Below, piece by piece: positions 1 to 9,909 of a DNA stretch of 64,000 bases. A program made the position numbers and the translations under genes. Under the pieces are notes generated by a model. That model was not told the DNA's origin. It searched no databases and saw only the letters and a list, made by a program, of their open reading frames with translations. Source of the DNA: Desulfuromonas sp. KJ2020 (GTDB lineage Bacteria; Desulfobacterota; Desulfuromonadia; Desulfuromonadales; SZUA-540); NCBI RefSeq assembly GCF_024197615.1, contig NZ_JAKUKE010000001.1:124001-188000 (forward strand), in the 5' to 3' direction. Position 1 is the stretch's first letter. Every line of letters begins with the position of its first letter.

Positions 1-357
1 ACGGCCCAGATTCATCGGATGGGCCTGCCGACTGATGATGAAATCGAGGAAAATCTTGATCCAGATGGTCGAACCGGCCACGGCGATCCAGGATTGCGGA
101 TTCTGCAGCGGTCCCACACCGCGCAGAGCCCCTAGGGCGGTTCCCAGCACCACCAGCCCGGCGGCGAGATTGATCAGACCCACCAGAGTGGCCCATTTTT
201 CCGGACGCGGGGGCGACTCCCCCCGTTTGAGGGCGACTTCAGAATAATCGCGCTTGCCGAATATCCGCCAGGCCCGTCGCAGCCAGAAGAAGGCCATGGG
301 GAAGAGGGCGAGAACCAAAACCCACCTCATCACGAAATCAAAATAATGTGCAAACAT
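1..357 (-). CDS. Partial small membrane protein, function unknown
   Basis: The reading frame opens at the ATG at 355-357 and runs off the left edge without a stop, giving 119 residues. It begins MFAHYFDFVMRW and has about three hydrophobic segments (near residues 8-24, 57-78 and 90-107) separated by a basic, proline-containing loop. This suggests a small inner-membrane protein. I recognise no family. It reads in the same direction as the symporter genes but is separated from them by a strong terminator, so it is probably its own transcription unit with a promoter between 358 and 451. Its C-terminus lies outside the window. Confidence 0.6.
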   Translation of the reverse strand, partial: MFAHYFDFVMRWVLVLALFPMAFFWLRRAWRIFGKRDYSEVALKRGESPPRPEKWATLVGLINLAAGLVVLGTALGALRGVGPLQNPQSWIAVAGSTIWIKIFLDFIISRQAHPMNLGR

Positions 358-451
358 AATCAGTCTCCCGTCATCCTCTGTAAAACTCAAACACCGTTTA
401 AAACGAACCCATTTTTACCCGATGAGGAAGGTCTCAATCAATAAAATTCTG

Positions 452-481
452 AAAAAAAACCCCGCCAGCGCACTGGCGGGG
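452..481 (-). terminator. Intrinsic terminator of the symporter operon
   Basis: A perfect 9-bp stem (CCCCGCCAG / CTGGCGGGG) with a 4-nt loop is followed on the minus strand by eight T residues. It lies 43 bases past the stop of the symporter gene. Confidence 0.9.
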
Positions 482-524
482 TAAGAAAATCCAACTGACA
501 TTCTGCACATTGACTGGGTAAATC

Positions 525-2336
525 CTAGTGCCCGTGGCTGCCATCCACAGCCTTGGCGCCGCGAGGTACGCGGACGCTTTCGACCAGGTGCTGGATGTGC
601 TCGGGAGGAGCGGCGGTCATCTTGCTGACCACATAAGCCACACCGAAGTTGATCAGGGCACCGATGGCGCCGAAGGCCTCGGGGGTGATGCCGAAGAAAG
701 AGTTGGCGCCGCCGATCAGGCCGAGATAGTCCGTGCCCTTGATGAAGAAGATCCCCTTGTGAGCGAAGACGTAGAAGAGAGTAACCAGCAGACCGGCGAC
801 CATACCGGCGATGGCGCCTTCCTTGTTCATCCGCTTGTTGAAGATACCCATCATCAGACAGGGGAAGAGGGAGCTGGCAGCGATACCGAAAGCCAGAGCC
901 ACGGTACCGGCGGCGAAGCCCGGCGGGTTGAGGCCGAGATAGCCGGCCACGATGATGGAGCAAGCCATGGCGATCTTACCGGCCATCAGTTCGCCCTTTT
1001 CACTCATGTTGGGCATCCACATGTCCTTGAGCAGGTCATGGGAGATAGCCGAGGAGATGGCGAGGAGCAGACCAGCCGCGGTGGAGAGCGCGGCGGCCAG
1101 ACCACCGGCCGCTACCAGGGCGATGACCCAGTTGGGCAGCATGGCGATCTCAGGATTGGCCAGAACCATGATATCGGCGTTGACCGAAAGCTCGTTGCCC
1201 TGCCAGCCGGCCGCCTGGGCCTTGGCCAGAACCTCGGGGTTCTTGGTCTTGTCGTTGTAGTACTGGATGCGGCCGTCGCCGTTCTTGTCGTCGAATTTGA
1301 GCAGGCCGGTAACTTCCCAACGCTGCATCCAGGCCGGACGCTCATCGTACACGATGCTGTTTTCCGTGGCATACATGTCGCCGCCGGAATGAACAGCCTT
1401 GTTGACGGTGGCGTGCAGGTTCATCTTGGCCATGGCGGCCACGGCAGGAGCGGTGGTGTAGAGGATAGCGATGAAGACCAGGGCCCAACCAGCCGAGTAA
1501 CGAGCGTCCTTAACTTTAGGCACTGTGAAGAAGCGCACGATAACGTGGGGCAGACCAGCCGTACCGATCATCAGGGAGACCGTGTAGACGAACATGTTCA
1601 GCTTGCTGCCCGGCACCGAAGTCGTGTATTCGGCGAAGCCGAGATCGGTCACGATGAGGTTGAGTTTCTCGAGCAGGCTGACGCTGCTGCCCACCATGTC
1701 GGAGCCAAGGCCCAACTGGGGGATGGGGTTGCCGGTCAGCTGCAGGGAAATGAAGATGGCCGGAATGGTGTAAGCCAGAATCAGGACGCAGTACTGGGCG
1801 ACCTGGGTGTAGGTGATGCCCTTCATGCCGCCGAAAACGGCATACATGAAGACGATGCCCATACCGATGTAGATACCGGTAGCGTTGGAGACGCCGAGGA
1901 AGCGGGAGAAGGCGACACCGACGCCGGTCATCTGACCGATGATGTAGGTCAACGAAGCTGTCAGCAGACAGATGACCGCCACCGAGCTCGCGCCCTTGGA
2001 ATAGAAGCGATCCCCGACGAACTGCGGTACGGTAAATTTACCGAACTTGCGCAGATAGGGGGCCAGCAGCATGGCCAGCAGAACGTAGCCGCCGGTCCAG
2101 CCCATAAGAAAGAGCGAACCGCCGTAGCCCATGTTGGCGATGAGACCGGCCATGGAGATGAACGAGGCGGCCGACATCCAGTCAGCACCGGTTGCCATAC
2201 CGTTCAGGACAGGGTGAACGCCGCCGCCGGCGACATAGAATTCACTGGTGCTCCCAGCTCGGGCCCAAAGGGCGATACCGATATACAGAGCAAAAGTGAG
2301 ACCAACGACAAGATAGGTGATTGCTGCGAGACTCAT
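525..2336 (-). CDS. actP: Sodium:solute symporter, acetate permease (ActP) type
   Basis: A member of the SSS family that couples Na+ to uptake of a small monocarboxylate, most likely acetate, at the inner membrane. The 603-residue protein has the family's N-terminal pattern (SEFYVAGGGVHPVLNGMATGADWMSAASFISM) split over the first helices, about 13 hydrophobic segments, and a soluble insert near residues 320-400 that contains a DKNGDGRI EF-hand-like stretch. An upstream in-frame ATG at 2369 would overlap the preceding gene; the ATG at 2336 follows a GGGAGGAG ribosome site and was chosen. The small DUF4212 gene lies 13 bases upstream, the usual partner arrangement in Desulfuromonadales. Substrate assignment is family inference; related proteins carry other monocarboxylates. 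Confidence 0.85.
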   Translation of the reverse strand: MSLAAITYLVVGLTFALYIGIALWARAGSTSEFYVAGGGVHPVLNGMATGADWMSAASFISMAGLIANMGYGGSLFLMGWTGGYVLLAMLLAPYLRKFGKFTVPQFVGDRFYSKGASSVAVICLLTASLTYIIGQMTGVGVAFSRFLGVSNATGIYIGMGIVFMYAVFGGMKGITYTQVAQYCVLILAYTIPAIFISLQLTGNPIPQLGLGSDMVGSSVSLLEKLNLIVTDLGFAEYTTSVPGSKLNMFVYTVSLMIGTAGLPHVIVRFFTVPKVKDARYSAGWALVFIAILYTTAPAVAAMAKMNLHATVNKAVHSGGDMYATENSIVYDERPAWMQRWEVTGLLKFDDKNGDGRIQYYNDKTKNPEVLAKAQAAGWQGNELSVNADIMVLANPEIAMLPNWVIALVAAGGLAAALSTAAGLLLAISSAISHDLLKDMWMPNMSEKGELMAGKIAMACSIIVAGYLGLNPPGFAAGTVALAFGIAASSLFPCLMMGIFNKRMNKEGAIAGMVAGLLVTLFYVFAHKGIFFIKGTDYLGLIGGANSFFGITPEAFGAIGALINFGVAYVVSKMTAAPPEHIQHLVESVRVPRGAKAVDGSHGH

Positions 2337-2349
2337 GTAGGCTCCTCCC

Positions 2350-2604
2350 TTATTGCTCGTGAACGTCAAATTTTTCGTCGATCTTACCCATCAGATACGC
2401 ATAGATGAAGATAAGAGCCACGAAGATGTACATCGATCCCTGCTGAGCGAACCAGAAGCCCAGCGGGTAGCCACCCAGACTGATGTTGTTGAGGGCATCG
2501 GCGAAGAGGATGCCCGCCCCGTAGGACACCACAAACCAGACCGCCAGGATCTGAGCCACCAGTGTTAGAACCGCCTTCCAATACGCTTGTGCACTTCTGT
2601 CCAT
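2350..2604 (-). CDS. DUF4212 small subunit of a sodium:solute symporter
   Basis: This 84-residue protein has two hydrophobic helices (about residues 10-33 and 50-72) and the DUF4212 signature YWKAVLTLV...GFWFAQQGSMYIFVALIFIYAY, here split by the loop. DUF4212 proteins are almost always encoded directly before an SSS symporter and are thought to be an accessory subunit. A GGAGGAGG ribosome site precedes the ATG. It is cotranscribed with the symporter gene that follows 13 bases later. The 422-base gap before it carries the promoter and two candidate regulator sites. Confidence 0.88.
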   Translation of the reverse strand: MDRSAQAYWKAVLTLVAQILAVWFVVSYGAGILFADALNNISLGGYPLGFWFAQQGSMYIFVALIFIYAYLMGKIDEKFDVHEQ

Positions 2605-3026
2605 AAAAACCTCCTCCTGGTTGGGGAAAATGGCTCATCGCCATTTCACCATGCGAAACCTTCCCTTTCGTTTCTAAACCCAATGTTCATTCTAACGGCA
2701 AAAATCATTTCGTCTATTTTGCCTGAGCACCTCCTAACTAAAAAAGCAGTTTAATTGAACCGGAACCCCCACACTGAAAGCCACCTTTAACCGCTCTATC
2801 AAATCAAAAACATCCAATTTCGAGTAACATTGTTATTTTCAACAAAACCTTATTTCATTGACTTTTGTTCCAATTATCGCCAAAGAATTTCACATGTCAA
2901 TAAAAATTTAAAACTCTGTTTGAATTTTTTGAAAACAGTCGCCCGGAAAATGCCGTGAAAATTTAAAAAAGTATTTCAATTTAGCCACTTAACCACCTAA
3001 AACAGTTCGCGACAATGCTTCACAAT
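2605..3026. promoter_or_regulatory. AT-rich control region upstream of the symporter pair
   Basis: This 422-base gap has no credible gene. It is markedly more AT-rich than the flanking coding DNA and must carry the symporter promoter on the minus strand. I could not pick a convincing -35/-10 pair. Two operator-like palindromes at 2904-2927 and 2959-2982 lie at its regulator-proximal end. Confidence 0.5.
2904..2982. promoter_or_regulatory. Two candidate IclR-type operators in tandem
   Basis: Two 24-base imperfect palindromes share one design: AAATTTAAA, six unconserved bases, then TTTGAATTT (2904-2927) or TTTCAATTT (2959-2982). The left arms are identical, the right arms differ at one base, and the copies start 55 bp apart. 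They sit between the IclR-type gene and the symporter genes. IclR regulators commonly bind as dimers of dimers to paired sites. Binding by the neighbouring regulator is inferred. The low base complexity of the region weakens the case somewhat. Confidence 0.45.
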
Positions 3027-3776
3027 TCAACCGGAAGGAAATCCCATCCGCGAATTGACCACCTCCGCAGCCCCGCACAGGGCGGCCAGCAACCCCATCG
3101 ACAACCCGTCGGCATCGAGACGGAAATCAGGCCCAACCACAGTCAGCGCGCCAACCGCCTGCCCACCGGAAGCCAGCAAGGGCACCGCCAGGGCGGCGCT
3201 GCCCAACCCGACACCGTGCAGATCGGCGCAGGCACCACACTCTCGAATCGCCGCATCCTCAGCCGGCAACAAAACGGCCTCCAGGCAGCCCGCCACCGCA
3301 CCGGGCCCGCCGCCCTCAAAAGCTTGCAACACCCGCCCCGCCGCGCACACCTCCAGAGGAAACCGCTTCCCCACCAGAGAAACCACCTTCACCTGATGAG
3401 AACTGTCCACGCCATCCAGAAACAGCGCTTCCCCCCCTCGGCGCACCACCAGATAGACCGCCTCCCGATACTCGCGGGCCAGTCCCTCCATGACGGGTTT
3501 TGACTTCCGCAGCAGATCCATACGAGAAAGGAGTTTCTGGCCGACCTCATAGGCCAGCGGACCCAGACCATACCCTCCCGCCCCCTGGCGACGCTCGACA
3601 TACCCACGATTCTCAAAGGTCGCCAACAAACGAAAGACACTCGCCTTATTCATCCCCAGGCGCTCGCTCAACTGAGACAGAGTCACCTCGTCATCCTGCT
3701 CGCCCAGCGCCTCAAGCAACATCAAGGCATTCTCCACAGACTGCACGCTGTATTCGCCACGCCCCCTGACACGCAT
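3027..3776 (-). CDS. IclR family transcriptional regulator
   Basis: A 249-residue DNA-binding regulator. The N-terminal winged helix (about residues 8-68) has the IclR pattern YSVQSVENALMLLEAL then LSQLSERLGMNKASVFRLLATF. The C-terminal effector domain follows, with the family's conserved YLVVRRGGEALFLDGV and PLEVCAAGRVLQAF segments. In-frame TTG (3782), GTG (3779) and ATG (3776) codons are all possible; the ATG was chosen because a GGGGG tract lies seven bases before it. It is transcribed in the same direction as the DUF4212-ActP genes that follow after 422 bases, so control of acetate or related acid uptake is the likely role. The effector is unknown. Confidence 0.85.
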   Translation of the reverse strand: MRVRGRGEYSVQSVENALMLLEALGEQDDEVTLSQLSERLGMNKASVFRLLATFENRGYVERRQGAGGYGLGPLAYEVGQKLLSRMDLLRKSKPVMEGLAREYREAVYLVVRRGGEALFLDGVDSSHQVKVVSLVGKRFPLEVCAAGRVLQAFEGGGPGAVAGCLEAVLLPAEDAAIRECGACADLHGVGLGSAALAVPLLASGGQAVGALTVVGPDFRLDADGLSMGLLAALCGAAEVVNSRMGFPSG

Positions 3777-3879
3777 CACCAACCCCCATGCTTTACACCA
3801 AATATGCGAAAATTTATTACAACGTTCTACGCTTATCGATTTTTAAATACCTAATTTTTAAATGGTTGCGAAATAATAG

Positions 3880-5391
<1,512 letters not shown>

Positions 5392-5406
5392 TACGCAGCC
5401 TTTGGC

Positions 5407-5439
5407 AAAAAAGCCGGCCCCACAGGGTCGGCTTTTTTT
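5407..5439 (+). terminator. Intrinsic terminator of purB
   Basis: An 8-bp G+C-rich stem (GCCGGCCC / GGGTCGGC, one G-T pair, CACA loop) is flanked by six A and seven T residues. It lies 16 bases after the purB stop. Confidence 0.9.
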
Positions 5440-5629
5440 ATGGTGGCCTCGTAAATGCGTCGTCAGACCGCCAAATACCGGACTCCGTCCAGGAGCAAAA
5501 CGTCTAAGGACAGGCTAATCTCTTGTTTTTGCGGGACATGAAGGGAGTGGTCCGGCTTGGTGACAATTTTGCAATGCTCGTGGCGAACCGGCTATCACTT
5601 CGAACACAACCTTCATCTGCGGAGACACC

Positions 5630-8341
5630 ATGAAGATCATTGTCACCCTGATTGGCGTGCTTGCGGGCGCCTTCCTCTACAGTTCCCACCACCGCTTTCT
5701 ACTAGGCGCCCTCATCGGCGGTCTTCTGGTCTGGTTGTGGATGCGCCTGCAGTACCTGCAGGCCCGCCTGAGCGACCTGGAATATCGCCTGAACGAGGCT
5801 CTGCAATCGCCAGAGGAAGACAAACGGGCCACTGAACCCCGCCGCGCCGAGGCGCCGGGTGAGGCGACTGCCCCCAGCGAGGAGTTTCTGTTCGAGAGTG
5901 AACCGCTGCCGGCGCCCCCTTCGACAGTGGCCAGGCCGACACCACCCCCACCCCGCCCGGCGGCGCCCCGCCCCAGCCCGAAGCCTGCGCAGAAACCGGC
6001 GCCCCAGATCGAGCTGTGGAACATCCTGGTCTCCTACTTTACCGGTGGCAACGTGGTGGTACGGGCCGGGGTGGTGGTGCTGTTCTTCGGCGTCGCCTTT
6101 TTGCTGAAATACTCGGCCGAGCGCAATATCATTCCCATCGAAATCCGTCTGTTGGGGGTCGGTCTGGGCGCCATCGCCCTGCTGCTGTTCGGCTGGCGTC
6201 TGCGGGCAAGGAAACCGGCCTACGCCCTGATCGTCCAGGGGGCCGCGGTCGGCATCCTCTACCTGACCATCTTCGCGGCGATGCGCCTCTACCACCTGCT
6301 GCCGGCGGGACTGGTCCTGCCCCTGCTCGTCACTCTGTCGATCTTTTCGGCTACCCTCGCCATCGTGCAGGACGCCCGCAGCCTCGCCGTCATCGGTATC
6401 CTCGGCGGCTTTCTGGCGCCGATCCTGACCTCGACCGGCGGCGGGAGCCACATCATGCTCTTCAGCTATTACGCCCTGCTCAACGCCGGCATCTTCTACA
6501 CAGCCTGGCACCGCTCCTGGCGAGAACTCAACCTGCTCGGCTTTATCTTCACCTTTGCCATCGGCGCCCTGTGGGGACACGGCAACTACCGTCCCGAGCT
6601 GTTCTCCACCACCGAGCCTTTCCTCATCCTCTTCTTCCTCTTCTACTTCGCCCTGGGAATTCTCTTCGCCCGCAACCAGCCCTTCGATTTCAAGGGCTAC
6701 GTCGACGGCACTCTGGTATTCGGCACCCCCATCGTCTGCTTCGGCCTGCAGGCCGCGCTGGTGAGGCCCTACGAATACGGCCTGGCCTGGACGGCCCTGG
6801 CGGCGGGTCTGCTCTATACCGGCACCGCCTGGGCGCTATTCCGCCGCAGCGGTCCCGCCATGCGCACCCTGGTGGAGGCTTTCATGGCGACGGGCGTGGT
6901 GCTCGGCACCATCGCCATTCCCCTGGCCCTCGACGGCCGCTGGACCTCTGCCGCCTGGGCCCTTGAAGGAGCGGCCATTGTCTGGCTCGCCCTCCGCAAG
7001 GGGCGCTGGATGCCCCGCGCCTTCGGCCTCGCCCTTCAGCCTCTGGCCGGTTTCGCCTTCCTGACCGCCGCCGCGCCGACGCCGGATTTCCCTCTGGTCA
7101 ACAGCGCCTTTCTTGGCTGCCTGGCCGTGGCTTTCGCCGGCTTCTTCAGTGCCGGGACGCTCTACCGTTACCGCGACAGCGTCCCCACCGTCCGCCTGGA
7201 AAGCGCCCTCGCCCTGGTCTGGGCGCTGCTGTGGTGGTTCGGCGGCGGCCTGCAGGAAATCGACACCTTTATCCACTTCCCGTACCGGCCGGCAACCCGC
7301 CTGGTTTTCTTCGCCCTCTCCGCCGCCCTCGCCTTTTTTATCGGCGAAAAGCAGCAATGGGAGGATATGAAGCACGTCTACAAGGCGCTGCTGCCGGCGA
7401 TGATCCTCTCCTTCATCCAGGCGTTCTGGACCGTGAACGGCCACCCCTTCACCCACGGCGGCGTGATCGCCTGGCCTCTGGCCTTCGGCGTCCTCTATGC
7501 CCTGCTCCACCGCGACCGGCAGAGCAGCCTTGCCCACTACCTCAGTATCCTGCACCTGGGGACGCTGCTGCTGCTCATCGGCCTGGTGACCTGGGAGGCG
7601 GCCTGGTGGACCAACCACCTGGTCCACGGCAGCAATATCTGGCCGCTGGTCACCGGTGCCCTGGTACCGGGACTGTTCGTCCTTGTCCTCAGCCGCCGCT
7701 GGAATTCCCCTCTGTGGCCTCTCACGGATTACCGGCGGACCTACCTGGTCTACGGCCTGACTCCGGTGGTCTTCGCTCTGTGGGTGGGCTCGATCCAGAT
7801 TAATCTCATCAATGCGGGTGGGGCGAGGCCACTGCCGTATCTCCCCCTGATCAACCCCCTCGACCTGACCCAGGCTTTTGTCTTATTGGCGATGGGGTTC
7901 TGGAGCACCACGCTCACCCGCCATCTGGGGGAGCGGCCCTTTGGTCTCGAGCGCGTTCCCCGGTTGGCCCTGTTCGGCGGCACGATCTTCTTCTGGCTCA
8001 ACGCCGTGCTCATCCGCACCCTGCACCACTGGGGAGGGGTGCGCTTCTCTTCTCAAGCGATGGCTGACTCCGACCTGGTGCAGACCTCCCTCTCCATCTT
8101 CTGGACCCTGTCGGCCCTGATGATCATGCTCTGGGCCTCGCGACGGCAGGTACGCGTGCTGTGGCTGGTAGGGGCCGGCCTGGTCGCCGTCGTCATCCTC
8201 AAACTCTTTGCAGTCGACCTCGCCAACACCAGCACAGTCGAACGCATCGTCTCCTTCATCGGCGTCGGGGTGATCTGTCTGGTCATCGGCTACCTGGCAC
8301 CTCTGCCCCTGCGTTCCCGGGAAGGCTCGGAGACTTCATGA
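5630..8341 (+). CDS. DUF2339 polytopic membrane protein
   Basis: A 903-residue inner-membrane protein of the DUF2339 (COG5373) family, function unknown. An N-terminal helix and coiled segment (to about residue 65) lead into a proline-rich linker (about 95-125, PPPPRPAAPRPSPKPAQKP), followed by more than 20 hydrophobic segments that start with the family block YFTGGNVVVRAGVVVLFFGVAFLLKY, here near residue 140. The start follows GGAGACACC. The DUF3999 gene overlaps its end by four bases (ATGA), so the two are translationally coupled; this pairing recurs in many proteobacteria and suggests one envelope function. Confidence 0.85.
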   Translation: MKIIVTLIGVLAGAFLYSSHHRFLLGALIGGLLVWLWMRLQYLQARLSDLEYRLNEALQSPEEDKRATEPRRAEAPGEATAPSEEFLFESEPLPAPPSTVARPTPPPPRPAAPRPSPKPAQKPAPQIELWNILVSYFTGGNVVVRAGVVVLFFGVAFLLKYSAERNIIPIEIRLLGVGLGAIALLLFGWRLRARKPAYALIVQGAAVGILYLTIFAAMRLYHLLPAGLVLPLLVTLSIFSATLAIVQDARSLAVIGILGGFLAPILTSTGGGSHIMLFSYYALLNAGIFYTAWHRSWRELNLLGFIFTFAIGALWGHGNYRPELFSTTEPFLILFFLFYFALGILFARNQPFDFKGYVDGTLVFGTPIVCFGLQAALVRPYEYGLAWTALAAGLLYTGTAWALFRRSGPAMRTLVEAFMATGVVLGTIAIPLALDGRWTSAAWALEGAAIVWLALRKGRWMPRAFGLALQPLAGFAFLTAAAPTPDFPLVNSAFLGCLAVAFAGFFSAGTLYRYRDSVPTVRLESALALVWALLWWFGGGLQEIDTFIHFPYRPATRLVFFALSAALAFFIGEKQQWEDMKHVYKALLPAMILSFIQAFWTVNGHPFTHGGVIAWPLAFGVLYALLHRDRQSSLAHYLSILHLGTLLLLIGLVTWEAAWWTNHLVHGSNIWPLVTGALVPGLFVLVLSRRWNSPLWPLTDYRRTYLVYGLTPVVFALWVGSIQINLINAGGARPLPYLPLINPLDLTQAFVLLAMGFWSTTLTRHLGERPFGLERVPRLALFGGTIFFWLNAVLIRTLHHWGGVRFSSQAMADSDLVQTSLSIFWTLSALMIMLWASRRQVRVLWLVGAGLVAVVILKLFAVDLANTSTVERIVSFIGVGVICLVIGYLAPLPLRSREGSETS

Positions 8342-9744
8342 AAACGCTATTCGCCACCCTGACCCTTACCCTGGTCCTGGCCGGCGCTTCCGGCCCAGCC
8401 GCAGCGGCCCCGCGGCCAGAGGCATTCGCCTACGGCCTGCCCCTGGAAATGACGGAAGACAACGCCCTGGTCGAAGTGACACTCCCCCTCGACGTCTACC
8501 AGGGGGTCACTCGCGACGACCTGGGCGATCTGCGGGTTTTCAACGCCGATGACCAGGTGGTGCCTCACACTCTGCGCCAGTCTTCCCGCACCCGGCAGCG
8601 CGAAGAGACGCTCACTACCGAGCTCCCCTTCTTTCCCCTGCGGGGAGAGCCGGAGTCCTTCGGCCACGATCTCTCCCTGCGGGTTGAGCGCTCGGCCGAA
8701 GAAACCATCGTCGATGTGCGCACCAGCGATTCGCCCCCACCCTCCGCCGACACCCCGGTCGCCGCCTACCTGATCGACGCAAGCGCCCTGGATGACAGTA
8801 TTGATGGGCTGCAGCTGAGCTGGCAGCAGACCGATGCGAACTTTCTGGGTCAGGTGATTCTCGAGGCGAGCGACGACCTCAAACGCTGGCGCCCTCTGAC
8901 CACCTCGGCCGTGGCCAGCCTGACCTGGCAGGGACATCACCTCGAGCAACAGAAGATCTCCCTGCCGCGCACCCGGGTGACCTTCCTGCGCCTGCGCTGG
9001 CCGGCCGGCCAGGAGGCCCTCGCCCTGGCGTCCGTCGCCGTGATCACCCGTATTGACATCCCGGTGGGGCAGCCCCCCCGCCAGAGCTTCGAGCGGGAAG
9101 CCATGCCCATCGCCGGCCAGCCCGGGAGCTACCGGGTAGATCTGGGCGGCGCCGTCCCCGTCGACTCGGTGCGCATTCGCCTGCCCGGCAACAACCCCCT
9201 GGCGCAGGCGCGGCTCTTTTCGGCCGCCAGCCATGAACATCCCCGGAGTGAACGATGGCGGGGACTGGTTTACACCCTGAATATCCGCGGCCAGGAGCTG
9301 CGCAACGACGCCATCACCCTCCCCCCGACGCGGGACCGCCTCTGGATCCTGACCTTCAAGCAGGACGGCGAGACCAGTCACCCCGCCCCGGTGCTGGAAT
9401 TCGGCTGGCAGCCCGATACCCTGGTCTTTCTCGCTCAGGGCGAAGCCCCCTTCCGTCTCGCCTACGGCAGCGGCCAGGTGCTTGCGTCCAGCACGCCGGT
9501 CGAAGCGTTCCTGCGTGCTAAGGGCAACGGACAGACCTCGGGGATGCCCCCTGCGGTGGCGATCGCCGGCGAGCAATACGTGCTGGGGGGCGACGAGAGG
9601 CGGCTGCCGGGCCCTCTGCCCATCCCCTGGAAGAAATATCTTCTCTGGGGGATTCTCGGCGCCGGCGTGCTGCTGATCGGCGTCCTCGCGGCCTCGCTGC
9701 ACCGGCAAATGCACACGCCCGAGGGAGGCGAACCGGGCGTGTGA
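8338..9744 (+). CDS. DUF3999 exported, membrane-anchored protein
   Basis: A 468-residue protein with a signal peptide (MKTLFATLTLTLVLAGASGPAAAA), a long periplasmic region of beta-sheet character, and one C-terminal hydrophobic helix (about residues 430-452, YLLWGILGAGVLLIGVLA). The order and the neighbour identify it as DUF3999. The ATG overlaps the stop of the DUF2339 gene, and the ORF extension upstream to 8161 is only a run-through of that gene. The topology suggests a periplasmic domain tethered near the polytopic partner. No enzymatic motif is visible. Confidence 0.78.
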   Translation: MKTLFATLTLTLVLAGASGPAAAAPRPEAFAYGLPLEMTEDNALVEVTLPLDVYQGVTRDDLGDLRVFNADDQVVPHTLRQSSRTRQREETLTTELPFFPLRGEPESFGHDLSLRVERSAEETIVDVRTSDSPPPSADTPVAAYLIDASALDDSIDGLQLSWQQTDANFLGQVILEASDDLKRWRPLTTSAVASLTWQGHHLEQQKISLPRTRVTFLRLRWPAGQEALALASVAVITRIDIPVGQPPRQSFEREAMPIAGQPGSYRVDLGGAVPVDSVRIRLPGNNPLAQARLFSAASHEHPRSERWRGLVYTLNIRGQELRNDAITLPPTRDRLWILTFKQDGETSHPAPVLEFGWQPDTLVFLAQGEAPFRLAYGSGQVLASSTPVEAFLRAKGNGQTSGMPPAVAIAGEQYVLGGDERRLPGPLPIPWKKYLLWGILGAGVLLIGVLAASLHRQMHTPEGGEPGV

Positions 9745-9909
9745 CGGGAAAATGCGCCTCGACAACCTATTGAAATGACAAGCTAAAATTCTTCGCTGTG
9801 CCGCCGCGAAAATATCTCTTTGTTCCTGGCGAAAAATCATCTATATTCCGCGCGTTTTCACCCTCTTCACCGTTACCGGAGGGGGTGCTTTTCGTGGCGC
9901 GGAGGCCGC

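Noticed and set aside
528-2408. 626-residue plus-strand ORF
   Set aside because: It is antisense to the symporter genes; its His/Gly/Asp-rich content is the usual reverse-strand shadow of a G+C-rich membrane protein gene.
2700-2760. Sigma-54 promoter for the symporter genes (GG/GC spacing near 2720-2737, minus strand)
   Set aside because: Only the spacing fits; the flanking consensus bases (TTGC, GGCAC) are mostly missing.
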